From contig NISF01000007.1 of NCBI GenBank assembly GCA_002270295.1, positions 248,540-312,539 on the forward strand: a stretch of 64,000 nucleotides of DNA. The letters run 5' to 3'. How positions within the stretch are numbered: position 1 is the stretch's first letter; every line of letters begins with the position of its first letter. Under the pieces are notes generated by a model that was given only the letters and a program-made list of their open reading frames with translations, was not told the DNA's origin and searched no databases. The DNA is from Enterobacter sp. 10-1. Its GTDB lineage: Bacteria; Pseudomonadota; Gammaproteobacteria; Enterobacterales; Enterobacteriaceae. This document shows positions 57,352 to 64,000 of the stretch, one piece after another. A program made the translations under genes and the position numbers.

Positions 57352-57831
57352 CGGTTCGCAGGAGCCCTCTTCCCGTGGAAGAGGGACAAAGCGAAGGCAT
57401 CAGGCGCTATATCGTTCATTCCATGTATCACGATAGATAACGTTTCCTTCGGTGTACTTCCAGACGATCGCCTCATAGCGCAGTTCGAGCGTTTCTCTTA
57501 AGGTATTAGAGTCATTTTTAATCACAAAAATGTAAATTTAAGTTTTTGCTTGTTACTGTAGAAACATTTTCGGAAATTATTAGAAAGCGAATTAGTTCAG
57601 CCCCAATCGATATCTCCCGCCCCGTTCAATTGCTGTTTAGGCAAAAAATTAAACTTACCCTAAACGGCAAAACGTTAATCATTGACGCTGCGACAAGGTA
57701 ACCAATTCACAACATCAAAAGAGCGTTTTAATAACAGTTCCGGCATAAAACCTCGACCCATATCAAATTTGCAGTCGTAAATATCACCTGTTAGGGTGTC
57801 CTCAGATTAATTTGATGACGAGGCATAAACC
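57352..57831. other. 480-bp gap with no gene between yjiA and the YfaZ-like gene
   Basis: A 9-bp perfect stem CCCTCTTCC-CGT-GGAAGAGGG (57365-57385) lies just after yjiA and may be its terminator, though no T tract follows. The rest, from about 57480 to 57790, is AT-rich with no open frame I can support. It looks like an upstream regulatory region for the outer-membrane protein gene. Confidence 0.6.
57792..57812 (+). repeat. Leader element, copy A (upstream of YfaZ-like gene)
   Basis: TAGGGTG-TC-CTCAGATTAATT is 19/21 identical to a stretch at 62000-62020. It can fold as GTCCTCA-gattaatt-TGATGAC (one mismatch), ending near the ribosome site GACGAGG, 20 bp before the start codon. Confidence 0.55.
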
Positions 57832-58377
57832 ATGAAAAAGCTCAATATCCTTATCCTTTCTGCGCTGACCGCGGTTTCCGGCTCCGCAATGGCGATGGGC
57901 TTTACCGTCGAGCAGGGGAAAAACTTTACCAACCTCAATATGGAACTGGGTAAATCCTCCTCCGGTCTTTATGCCGAAAGCAACTGGCTCAAAAATACCG
58001 ACGACGGCACCCAGACCGGCGGCGTTGGCGCGGGTTATAACCTGGAAGTTGGCCCGGTGATGCTGAATGCCGGCGCGAAAGCCATCTACCTTGGACCGAA
58101 AAAAGGCGATAACGGCGTGGCGTTCCCAATCGGCGGCGGCGTTAACGTTGCGCTGACCGACAGCATCCACGTATTCGGCGAAGGTTATGCCGCGCCCGAA
58201 GGCCTGAACAATAGCGTGAAAAACTACGTTGAAGCCAACGGCGGCGTGAGCTGGACTCCGATTACTCCGGTGACGCTGAAAGTAGGTTACCGTCACGTGA
58301 GCGTCGACGGGAAAGACGGTCGTCCGAACCACACCCTGATTGACGGCGCCTATATTGGCGGTGGGGTCACCTTCTGA
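57832..58377 (+). CDS. YfaZ-family outer-membrane protein
   Basis: A 181-residue exported protein: signal peptide about 1-21 (cleavage after AMA), then alternating strands of a small beta-barrel and a C-terminal phenylalanine (GGGVTF), the usual outer-membrane insertion signal. It resembles E. coli YfaZ in fold and length. Substrate and role are unknown. The ribosome site GACGAGG precedes the ATG. A strong terminator follows. Confidence 0.85.
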   Translation: MKKLNILILSALTAVSGSAMAMGFTVEQGKNFTNLNMELGKSSSGLYAESNWLKNTDDGTQTGGVGAGYNLEVGPVMLNAGAKAIYLGPKKGDNGVAFPIGGGVNVALTDSIHVFGEGYAAPEGLNNSVKNYVEANGGVSWTPITPVTLKVGYRHVSVDGKDGRPNHTLIDGAYIGGGVTF

Positions 58378-58393
58378 CAACGTCGATAACAGT

Positions 58394-58427
58394 AAAAAAA
58401 ACCTGCCGGGCGGCAGGTTTTTTCTTT
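58394..58427 (+). terminator. Terminator after the YfaZ-like gene
   Basis: AAACCTGCC / GGCAGGTTT with loop GGGC, followed by TTTCTTTT, and preceded by an A tract, so it could also end the convergent dehydrogenase gene. Confidence 0.9.
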
Positions 58428-58440
58428 TAGCGTTCTGAGC

Positions 58441-59811
58441 TTACCGGCGAATCACCACCAGCTTCTGGTTCACAAACTCTCTAATCCCCAGATCCGCCAG
58501 CTCGCGGCCAAAACCGGAACGCTTCACGCCGCCAAACGGCAGCTCCGGTGCGGTATCGGTCAGCCAGTTAATATAGACCATCCCGGTCTCAATTCTTGAT
58601 GCCATCCGTTTCGCCCGCTCGGTATCCTGGCTGAATATCGCCCCGCCGAGCCCATAGTGCGAATCGTTCGCCAGGCTGACAGCTTCATCGTCGTCCTTGA
58701 CCACATAAATTTGCGCCACCGGGCCGAAGAACTCTTCAAAGTACGCCGGGTTATCGCGGGTGATGCCGGTCAGAATGGTCGGGGCAAAATAGTTGCCCTC
58801 GCACTGCGCCGGCTTGCCGCCAAGATGCAGCCTGGCTCCATGCTTCACCGCCTCATCGACCTGTTTAGTCAGCGTCCCGAGCGCATCTTTGGAGGAGAGC
58901 GGCCCCAGCGTGGTGCTCTCATCCAGCGGATCGCCGATCTTCACCTGACGGAACGCCTCGGTAAACAGGCTCAGGAAGCGCTCGGCGATTTTCTCATGCA
59001 GGATAAAACGCTTCGCCGCGGTACAAACCTGACCGGCGTTGTTGAGCCGCGCCTGCACGCCAGTCTTCACCGCCTTGTCGAGGCTGGCATCATCCAGCAC
59101 CACAAAGACATCGTTGCCGCCCAGCTCGAGGGTCGATTTCTTGATGTGCTTCGCCGCCTGCGCTGCGACGACGCCCCCCGCTTTTTCCGAGCCGGTCAGC
59201 GCCACTCCCCGCACGCGATCGTCGGCAATAATCTTCGCCACCTGATCCTGGGAGATAAACAGATTGGTCCACGCCCCCTCCGGCGCGCCGGCCTCACGCA
59301 CCAGATGGGCAAAGGTTTCCGCGCAGTGCGGAACGATGCTGGCATGCTTGGCAAGCACCGGATTCCCCGCCGCCAGGTTTGGCGCCAGAACGCGCATCAG
59401 CTGGTAATAGGGGAAGTTCCACGGCTCCACCGCCATCAGCACGCCGATCGGATGGTGTTCAACCCACGCCTCGCCGAGCTCGGACGGATACTTCACCGGA
59501 GCCAGGAACCGCTCGGCGTTATCGGCGTAATAGCGGGCGATCTGCGCGCAGAGCTTCACCTCACCGCGGCTTTGCGCAATAAGCTTACCCATCTCCTGGC
59601 TGGCAATTTTCGCCAGCTCCTCAGTCCGGCTATCGATAAGATCCGCCAGCTTGTGCAGGATCGGCAGGCGCCGGGCAATATCGCCCTTCGACCATGCGGA
59701 GTGGTAAAGCGCATCCGCCTGCTGCAGCGCCGCCTCCACGTCGGCATCGCTGTGCGGGGCGTACTCTTTAATAAGCCGATTATTTGCAGGATTCACCGTC
59801 TGATAGGCCAT
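58441..59811 (-). CDS. sad: Succinate-semialdehyde dehydrogenase (Sad/YneI-like)
   Basis: A 456-residue NAD-type aldehyde dehydrogenase close to E. coli Sad (YneI). MAVEPWNFPYYQLMRVLAPN (cofactor site), ALTGSEKAGG, LELGGNDVFVVLDDA (general base Glu) and NNAGQVCTAAKR (catalytic Cys) are all present. It would convert succinic semialdehyde to succinate, which fits as an outlet for the HpaI product, though it is not in the hpa operon. AAGGAG lies about 10 bp before the ATG. Confidence 0.88.
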   Translation of the reverse strand: MAYQTVNPANNRLIKEYAPHSDADVEAALQQADALYHSAWSKGDIARRLPILHKLADLIDSRTEELAKIASQEMGKLIAQSRGEVKLCAQIARYYADNAERFLAPVKYPSELGEAWVEHHPIGVLMAVEPWNFPYYQLMRVLAPNLAAGNPVLAKHASIVPHCAETFAHLVREAGAPEGAWTNLFISQDQVAKIIADDRVRGVALTGSEKAGGVVAAQAAKHIKKSTLELGGNDVFVVLDDASLDKAVKTGVQARLNNAGQVCTAAKRFILHEKIAERFLSLFTEAFRQVKIGDPLDESTTLGPLSSKDALGTLTKQVDEAVKHGARLHLGGKPAQCEGNYFAPTILTGITRDNPAYFEEFFGPVAQIYVVKDDDEAVSLANDSHYGLGGAIFSQDTERAKRMASRIETGMVYINWLTDTAPELPFGGVKRSGFGRELADLGIREFVNQKLVVIRR

Positions 59812-60023
59812 GTCGCATGTCTCCTTAGTATCGTCATTAATGCAGTCATAAATACCGCTCAGGACATTAAGGTTAGTAGAGCTGGCTGGACATGAAGGTA
59901 AAGTTAGGTATTTACGGAGGATTCCGGCCGGAGATCGTCAGACGATATCCGGCGGGGAACAGGCTTAACGAGGAAATAAATAATAGCGGCCAGGCCGCCT
60001 GATAAGGCCATTTGGCGACACAA

Positions 60024-60221
60024 TCAACGCTTAGCGGCGGTAATATCGTCTTCTGACAGACCGGTAATTCGCAGCACCGTCTCCAGAGCGATGCCGTCCG
60101 CCAGCATCGTACGGGCAATGCGCAGCCCTTCGGCTCGCTGGCCCGCAATCTGGCCTTCGCGGCGCCCTTCAAGCTTACCTTTTCTACGCCCAACTTCCTG
60201 GAGTCTTTCCGCAATAGTCAT
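60024..60221 (-). CDS. Putative internal Rpn short product (RpnS-like, 65 aa)
   Basis: Inside the rpn gene, an in-frame ATG at 60221 has a perfect AAGGAGG (60233-60227) five bases upstream. It would make a 65-residue protein starting [20 protein letters not shown] and containing the whole C-terminal domain ([27 protein letters not shown]). Short products from internal starts that inhibit the full-length toxin are known for Rpn genes. That it is made and acts here is inference, but the signal is stronger than that of the full-length start. Confidence 0.68.
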   Translation of the reverse strand: MTIAERLQEVGRRKGKLEGRREGQIAGQRAEGLRIARTMLADGIALETVLRITGLSEDDITAAKR

Positions 60222-60953
60222 CAGCCCCTCCTTATGATGCTGCGGCGCCCGCCGGGCAAGCTCACGAATAAACCTGCCAAAACGGGGGGCATCGCCGGAA
60301 TATACCAGGTAATTAAACAACGTTTTTAGCTGGCCGTCATTAGTATATTCCTTAACCAAAATGACAATTAGCTGCTCAACCAGCCCCGTCAAATCGCGCT
60401 GGCGGATATGCTTTTGCATGAACTCCAGCAACGCTACGCGCCGGTGCTGGACGATCTCATCATCCGGGATCGCCGTAATATCCACCAGCGGAAAAGCGGT
60501 CGCATATAATCCGCGGGCATGAGCCGGGTGGGTAAAGCCATCCAGCCAGCACAACGAATAAGGGTAAGGCGTGGCGATACCGTGATAGAACAGCATGGGT
60601 ACCACCAGCGGCAGGCGTTTATGTCCGGCATCCAGATGACGCTGCATCGCCGCAATGGCATAGCGCATCAGCCTGAAGGCCATATGGGCATCCGGCGAGC
60701 TTTGGTGCTCAATAACGACGTAAATATAGCCCTCGCCGGCGGTGGTTTTTAGCGACCAAAGCACATCGGAGTAGCAGGCGCGCAGGTCCTCCTCAATAAA
60801 ACTTGCGGATTCAAGCCGTAGCGTCTCCAGGTCGCAAAGCTGGCGTAGCGAGGACGGCAGATGGATATCCAAAAAATCTCGCGCGGTATCCGTATGCCGG
60901 AGAAACTTTTTGAAAACCGCATCATGCGGCGTCGACGTTGAGCCTTTATGCAT
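60024..60953 (-). CDS. Rpn-family recombination-promoting nuclease (YhgA-like, PD-(D/E)XK)
   Basis: A 309-residue member of the Rpn (PDDEXK_2) family, DNA endonucleases linked to RecA-independent recombination and phage defence. The core shows YSDVLWSL (Asp63) and [19 protein letters not shown] (Glu82, Gln84), an intact D..E-x-Q active site. The tail (about 245-309) is a charged helix with repeated Arg/Lys/Glu and a small C-terminal domain. A strong ribosome site inside the gene precedes Met245. In E. coli K-12 the broken rpnD (yjiPQ) lies in the same yjiA-yjiN interval. The ribosome site for the full-length start is weak. Confidence 0.9.
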   Translation of the reverse strand: MHKGSTSTPHDAVFKKFLRHTDTARDFLDIHLPSSLRQLCDLETLRLESASFIEEDLRACYSDVLWSLKTTAGEGYIYVVIEHQSSPDAHMAFRLMRYAIAAMQRHLDAGHKRLPLVVPMLFYHGIATPYPYSLCWLDGFTHPAHARGLYATAFPLVDITAIPDDEIVQHRRVALLEFMQKHIRQRDLTGLVEQLIVILVKEYTNDGQLKTLFNYLVYSGDAPRFGRFIRELARRAPQHHKEGLMTIAERLQEVGRRKGKLEGRREGQIAGQRAEGLRIARTMLADGIALETVLRITGLSEDDITAAKR

Positions 60954-61169
60954 GGTAAATGGCCTGCGCGGAGGGACACTAAAACGACTCTACCCGCCGG
61001 TAGCCCAGCGCACACGCCGCCGCTTATCTCTTTGCGCGCCGGGACGGAAGATATTTTTATCCGGCGGTAATAACGACAATTTTTTGCCTGCCCGCTCGCA
61101 GAACGCCCCCGGAGACAGGCGTCAGCGGGCGTGCTATAAATTCTTAATCCCTTCGCCGCAGGAGCTTTC

Positions 61170-61985
61170 GTGAACCACACGCGCGATATCCCACAAACCT
61201 TCTGGCGCGACGCAACGCTCCCCTGGCTGGAGCTGCGCAGCACCTGGCGCAGCCGCCAGGCGTATAAGCGCCACAGCCACCCGCAGCTTTCTCTGGGGGC
61301 AATTATTGCAGGTGAAACGCGCTGCATCTGCAACGGACGGGAGTACCTGCTGCGCCCCGGCGACCTGATAGCGATCCCGCCCGGCGCGCCGCACAGCTGT
61401 AATCCCCTCTCGGGACGGCCGCGCAGCTATCATATGCTCTATCTCGACGTTGACTGGTGCCTGGCGCAGCTTCCTGCCCTTTCCGGCGCCGTGCGGCTTG
61501 CCGCGCCGCAGCCGATGCTTCGCAGCGCCGATATTTTCCTTCAATATCAGCATATTGTTCAGCTTACGCAGCAGCAGCGGATCGCCGAGCTGCCCACGGC
61601 AATCGCGCGGCTGCTGCGGGAGCTGCCGCTATGCCCGACGCCGCCGGAAATCCTTCATAGCAGCAGCGCACGGCTGCTCGACAGAGTGACGGCGAGCCTG
61701 CCGGTACCGCTTTCTCTGGATACGCTGGCCGACGAATTTGCGCTGCGCAAAGAGACCCTGATTCGCACCTTTAAGCAGGACACCGGCCTGACGCCGGCCA
61801 GCTTTATCAACATGGCGCGGATCGAGTACGCCAGGCGCCGCCTGCGCGCCGGGGATGAGATAGCCGACGTCGGCTATCAGGCCGGGTTTGCCGATCAGAG
61901 CCACTTCCATAAAACCTTCGTCAGCTACACCGCCGCCACGCCGCGCCAGTACGCCCTTGGCCGATCAATATCAGACAATAATTAG
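61170..61985 (+). CDS. AraC-family regulator with cupin sensor domain
   Basis: A 271-residue regulator: an N-terminal AraC-binding cupin (about 35-110; HSHPQLSLGAI and LRPGDLIAIPPGAPHSCNP) and a C-terminal helix-turn-helix pair (about 170-262; LDTLADEFALRKETLIRTFKQDTG and IADVGYQAGFADQSHFHKTF). The start is GTG at 61170, with GGAG 6 bp before it. It lies just before an RhtB-type exporter on the same strand, which is the usual layout for an amino-acid-efflux regulator of this class. Confidence 0.88.
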   Translation: MNHTRDIPQTFWRDATLPWLELRSTWRSRQAYKRHSHPQLSLGAIIAGETRCICNGREYLLRPGDLIAIPPGAPHSCNPLSGRPRSYHMLYLDVDWCLAQLPALSGAVRLAAPQPMLRSADIFLQYQHIVQLTQQQRIAELPTAIARLLRELPLCPTPPEILHSSSARLLDRVTASLPVPLSLDTLADEFALRKETLIRTFKQDTGLTPASFINMARIEYARRRLRAGDEIADVGYQAGFADQSHFHKTFVSYTAATPRQYALGRSISDNN

Positions 61986-61999
61986 CGCCCGGCCTGACG

Positions 62000-62029
62000 T
62001 AGGGTGATCTCAGATTAATTCCGAGGTCA
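62000..62029 (+). promoter_or_regulatory. Leader element, copy B (upstream of the RhtB-type gene)
   Basis: TAGGGTG-AT-CTCAGATTAATT (62000-62020) repeats the element at 57792. Here GTGATCTC pairs with GAGGTCAC across 11 bases, an 8-bp stem with one T-G pair that contains the ribosome site GAGG and ends 2 bp before the start codon. This could mask translation initiation. Confidence 0.55.
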
Positions 62030-62031
62030 CT

Positions 62032-62694
62032 ATGGACATGTTTACTGCGCTTTTCCCGGCCGCGTTTCCCGCGCTGGCGCTCTCCCACTTCGTTGCCCTG
62101 CTCAGTCCCGGGCCAGATTTCTTTCTCCTGATGGGTTACGCCATTCGCTATCGCCTGCGCGGTAGCGCCGGCCTGTGCGTTGGCATTGCGCTGGGCAACG
62201 GGCTGTATATTGCGATCGCCATCGTCGGCTGGAGCATGGTGCGCCACGCCCCGCTGCTGTTTAGCGCGATCGCGCTGCTGGGAGCGGCCTGGCTGCTGTG
62301 GCTCGGCAGCCAGCTGTGGCGGAGCCGGCCCGGCACGTTCACCCTGGAGGCGGCTGCGGCCCGGCGGCCTTCGCTTGCCAGACAGCTGCTGCTGGGGCTG
62401 GCTTCGGCGCTGCTTAATCCCAAAAATGCCCTGTTTTATCTCGCGCTGATGACCACCCTGCTTGGCCCGCAGGTGACCCTCGCCCAGCAGATAACCTGCG
62501 GAGTCTGGATGACCAGCGTCGTGCTGCTGTGGGATTTACTGCTGGTATCGCTGATCGCCCTGCCGCAGGTGCAGCGCCGCCTCGGCGCCGTCATCTGGCG
62601 GGTTGAACGGGCGGCGGGCGCGATACTGATGGGCTTTGGCGGCTGGATTATCTGGCAGTTTTTGCATGAGTTAGCCGTCAGGTTATATGCTTAA
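62032..62694 (+). CDS. LysE/RhtB-family amino-acid exporter
   Basis: A 220-residue membrane protein with six helices. The family motif [21 protein letters not shown] is near the N-terminus and [21 protein letters not shown] in the middle. Substrate unknown; relatives export threonine, homoserine, leucine or lysine. It follows the AraC gene by 46 bp and overlaps yjiN by 8 bp. Confidence 0.9.
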   Translation: MDMFTALFPAAFPALALSHFVALLSPGPDFFLLMGYAIRYRLRGSAGLCVGIALGNGLYIAIAIVGWSMVRHAPLLFSAIALLGAAWLLWLGSQLWRSRPGTFTLEAAAARRPSLARQLLLGLASALLNPKNALFYLALMTTLLGPQVTLAQQITCGVWMTSVVLLWDLLLVSLIALPQVQRRLGAVIWRVERAAGAILMGFGGWIIWQFLHELAVRLYA

Positions 62695-63970
62695 GGCTAT
62701 GGAAAAACTTGCTGAACTGAAACGTGCCAAACTTCTGGCCCTGTCGCTGCTGCTCGTGGCGGCCGCGATTTTTGTCACTACCCTGCTGCTGCCACCGACG
62801 CCGTGGGTCAGCGCGCTGAAGGCTATCTCCGAAGCGGCGATGGTCGGCGCGCTGGCGGACTGGTTTGCGGTGGTGGCGCTGTTTCGCCGCATACCGCTGC
62901 CGTTTGTCTCCCGGCATACGGCGATTATCCCGCGTAATAAGGATCGAATTGCCGACAATCTCGGCTATTTCGTGCAGGAAAAATTTCTCGATACCCCCTC
63001 GCTGGTCGCGCTGATCCGCCGCTACGAACCGGCGCTGATGCTCGGCAACTGGTTTAGCCAGCCGGCGAACGCCCGGCGGGTGGGCCAGCATCTGCTGCAG
63101 GTGATGAGCGGCTTCCTCGAACTCACCGACGATGCGCGCATTCAGCGCCTGCTGCGCCGCGCGGTGCACAAAGCCATCGATAAGGTCGACCTGACGCAAA
63201 CCAGCGCCATGATGCTCGAAGGATTAACCCGCGATAACCGACACCAAAAGCTGCTGGATTCTCTTATCAGCCAGCTTATCGCCCTGCTGCAGCGCGACAG
63301 TTCCCGCGCCTTTATTGCCCGCGGCATCATCCGCTGGCTGGAGACCGAGCATCCGCTCAAGGCCAAAATTCTCCCCACCGAATGGCTGGGCGAACACAGC
63401 GCCGAAATGGTCACCGATGCGGTCAATACGCTTCTTGACGAGGTGAGCCAGGATCGCACCCATCAGATCCGCCAGGCCTTCGATCGCGCGGCGCAAAAGC
63501 TGATCGATAGCCTGAAAACCGATCCGCTGATGGCGGAAAAAGCGGACAACATGAAGGCCTATCTGAAAAACGACGAGACGTTTAACCGCTATCTTGGCGA
63601 GGTGTGGGCTGACCTGCGCGGATGGATTAAAAATGACGTTAACAGCGACGATTCGCGGATTAAGCAGCGGATCGCCGAGGCCGGGCAGTGGTTTGGGGAA
63701 ACGCTGGTCCATGATGAAGCCCTTCGCGAGTCGCTGAATGAGCATCTGGAGCAGGCGGCGCACCGGGTGGCGCCGGAGTTTGCCAACTTCCTGACCCGTC
63801 ATATTAGCGATACGGTGAAGAGCTGGGACTCCCGCGATATGTCGCGGCAGATCGAGCTGAATATCGGTAAGGATCTGCAGTTTATCCGTATTAACGGTAC
63901 GCTGGTCGGGGGCACTATCGGCCTGCTGCTGTGGCTGCTCTCGCAGATCCCGTCGCTGTTTTTACATTAG
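62687..63970 (+). CDS. yjiN: YjiN: DUF445 membrane protein
   Basis: A 427-residue protein of the DUF445 family with unknown function. One hydrophobic segment near the N-terminus (about 18-36) and one at the C-terminus (about 403-423) flank a long helical domain of about 350 residues. The motif [19 protein letters not shown] (about 49-67) is the family signature. The ATG at 62687 overlaps the exporter's stop; an ATG four codons later has its AAGG too close. It is complete, ending 30 bp before the window edge. Confidence 0.92.
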   Translation: MLKAMEKLAELKRAKLLALSLLLVAAAIFVTTLLLPPTPWVSALKAISEAAMVGALADWFAVVALFRRIPLPFVSRHTAIIPRNKDRIADNLGYFVQEKFLDTPSLVALIRRYEPALMLGNWFSQPANARRVGQHLLQVMSGFLELTDDARIQRLLRRAVHKAIDKVDLTQTSAMMLEGLTRDNRHQKLLDSLISQLIALLQRDSSRAFIARGIIRWLETEHPLKAKILPTEWLGEHSAEMVTDAVNTLLDEVSQDRTHQIRQAFDRAAQKLIDSLKTDPLMAEKADNMKAYLKNDETFNRYLGEVWADLRGWIKNDVNSDDSRIKQRIAEAGQWFGETLVHDEALRESLNEHLEQAAHRVAPEFANFLTRHISDTVKSWDSRDMSRQIELNIGKDLQFIRINGTLVGGTIGLLLWLLSQIPSLFLH

Positions 63971-64000
63971 GCCGCAGACAGCGGCCCCGCTCGTCCGGCG

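Noticed and set aside
58657-59895. A 412-codon plus-strand frame opposite the aldehyde dehydrogenase gene
   Set aside because: Antisense shadow. The minus-strand gene has all catalytic motifs and an AAGGAG site.

Overview
The window is chromosomal DNA of an enterobacterium, most likely of the Klebsiella/Raoultella group. The evidence is a high G+C content by eye, E. coli-like gene order from nadR to yjiN, proteins close to their E. coli orthologues in length and motifs, and accessory genes typical of metabolically broad soil and gut enterics. I cannot fix the species from sequence alone. I see no insertion sequence, integrase, prophage or CRISPR array.

Left core block (1-17626). It holds nadR (cut by the window edge), radA and serB, with smp and lplA divergent from them. 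Then come the deoxynucleoside operon deoC-deoA-deoB-deoD, yjjV-yjjU, ytjA, osmY, prfC, yjjG-rimI-holD and rsmC. The deo control region can be rebuilt in detail: two DeoR-type operators each lie on a -10 box, and two CRP sites sit 53 bp apart. E. coli's yjjW-yjjI and yjjJ are absent.

Middle block (17700-33400). Three tandem tRNA-Leu(CAG) genes are followed by a Fur-marked stretch (yjjZ, a GGEEF diguanylate cyclase, fhuF), an orphan PTS EIIC with a large palindrome upstream, a YbaK-type deacylase, and the regulator pair yjjQ-bglJ. Next are pobA-pobR (4-hydroxybenzoate to protocatechuate), the split succinate exporter yjjP-yjjB, the primosome genes dnaT-dnaC, yjjA and opgB, and a GNAT gene.

Accessory sugar-acid cluster (34022-42364). 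An RpiR-type regulator, KDPGal aldolase, KDGal kinase, Na+/solute symporter, RidA-type deaminase, D-aminoacylase-like deacylase, a DSD1/D-threonine-aldolase-fold PLP enzyme and an Ldh2-type oxidoreductase form a coherent set. I infer a pathway for an N-acylated 2-amino-2-deoxy-hexonate, such as N-acetyl-D-galactosaminate. Its steps would be import, deacylation, deaminating dehydration, phosphorylation, and cleavage to pyruvate plus glyceraldehyde 3-phosphate. This is the best candidate for an undescribed system here.

Aromatic block (42444-53661). It is the full 4-hydroxyphenylacetate meta-cleavage cluster hpaR / hpaG1-G2-E-D-F-H-I-X-A / hpaBC, with hpaG as two overlapping genes instead of one fusion.

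Right block (53662-64000). It has btsT (pyruvate/H+ symporter, with a CRP site and three BtsR-like repeats), yjiX, yjiA, a YfaZ-like porin, a Sad-like semialdehyde dehydrogenase, an Rpn nuclease gene with a strong internal start, an AraC regulator, an RhtB exporter and yjiN. In E. coli K-12 the interval between yjiA and yjiN holds the restriction island; no restriction genes are present here.
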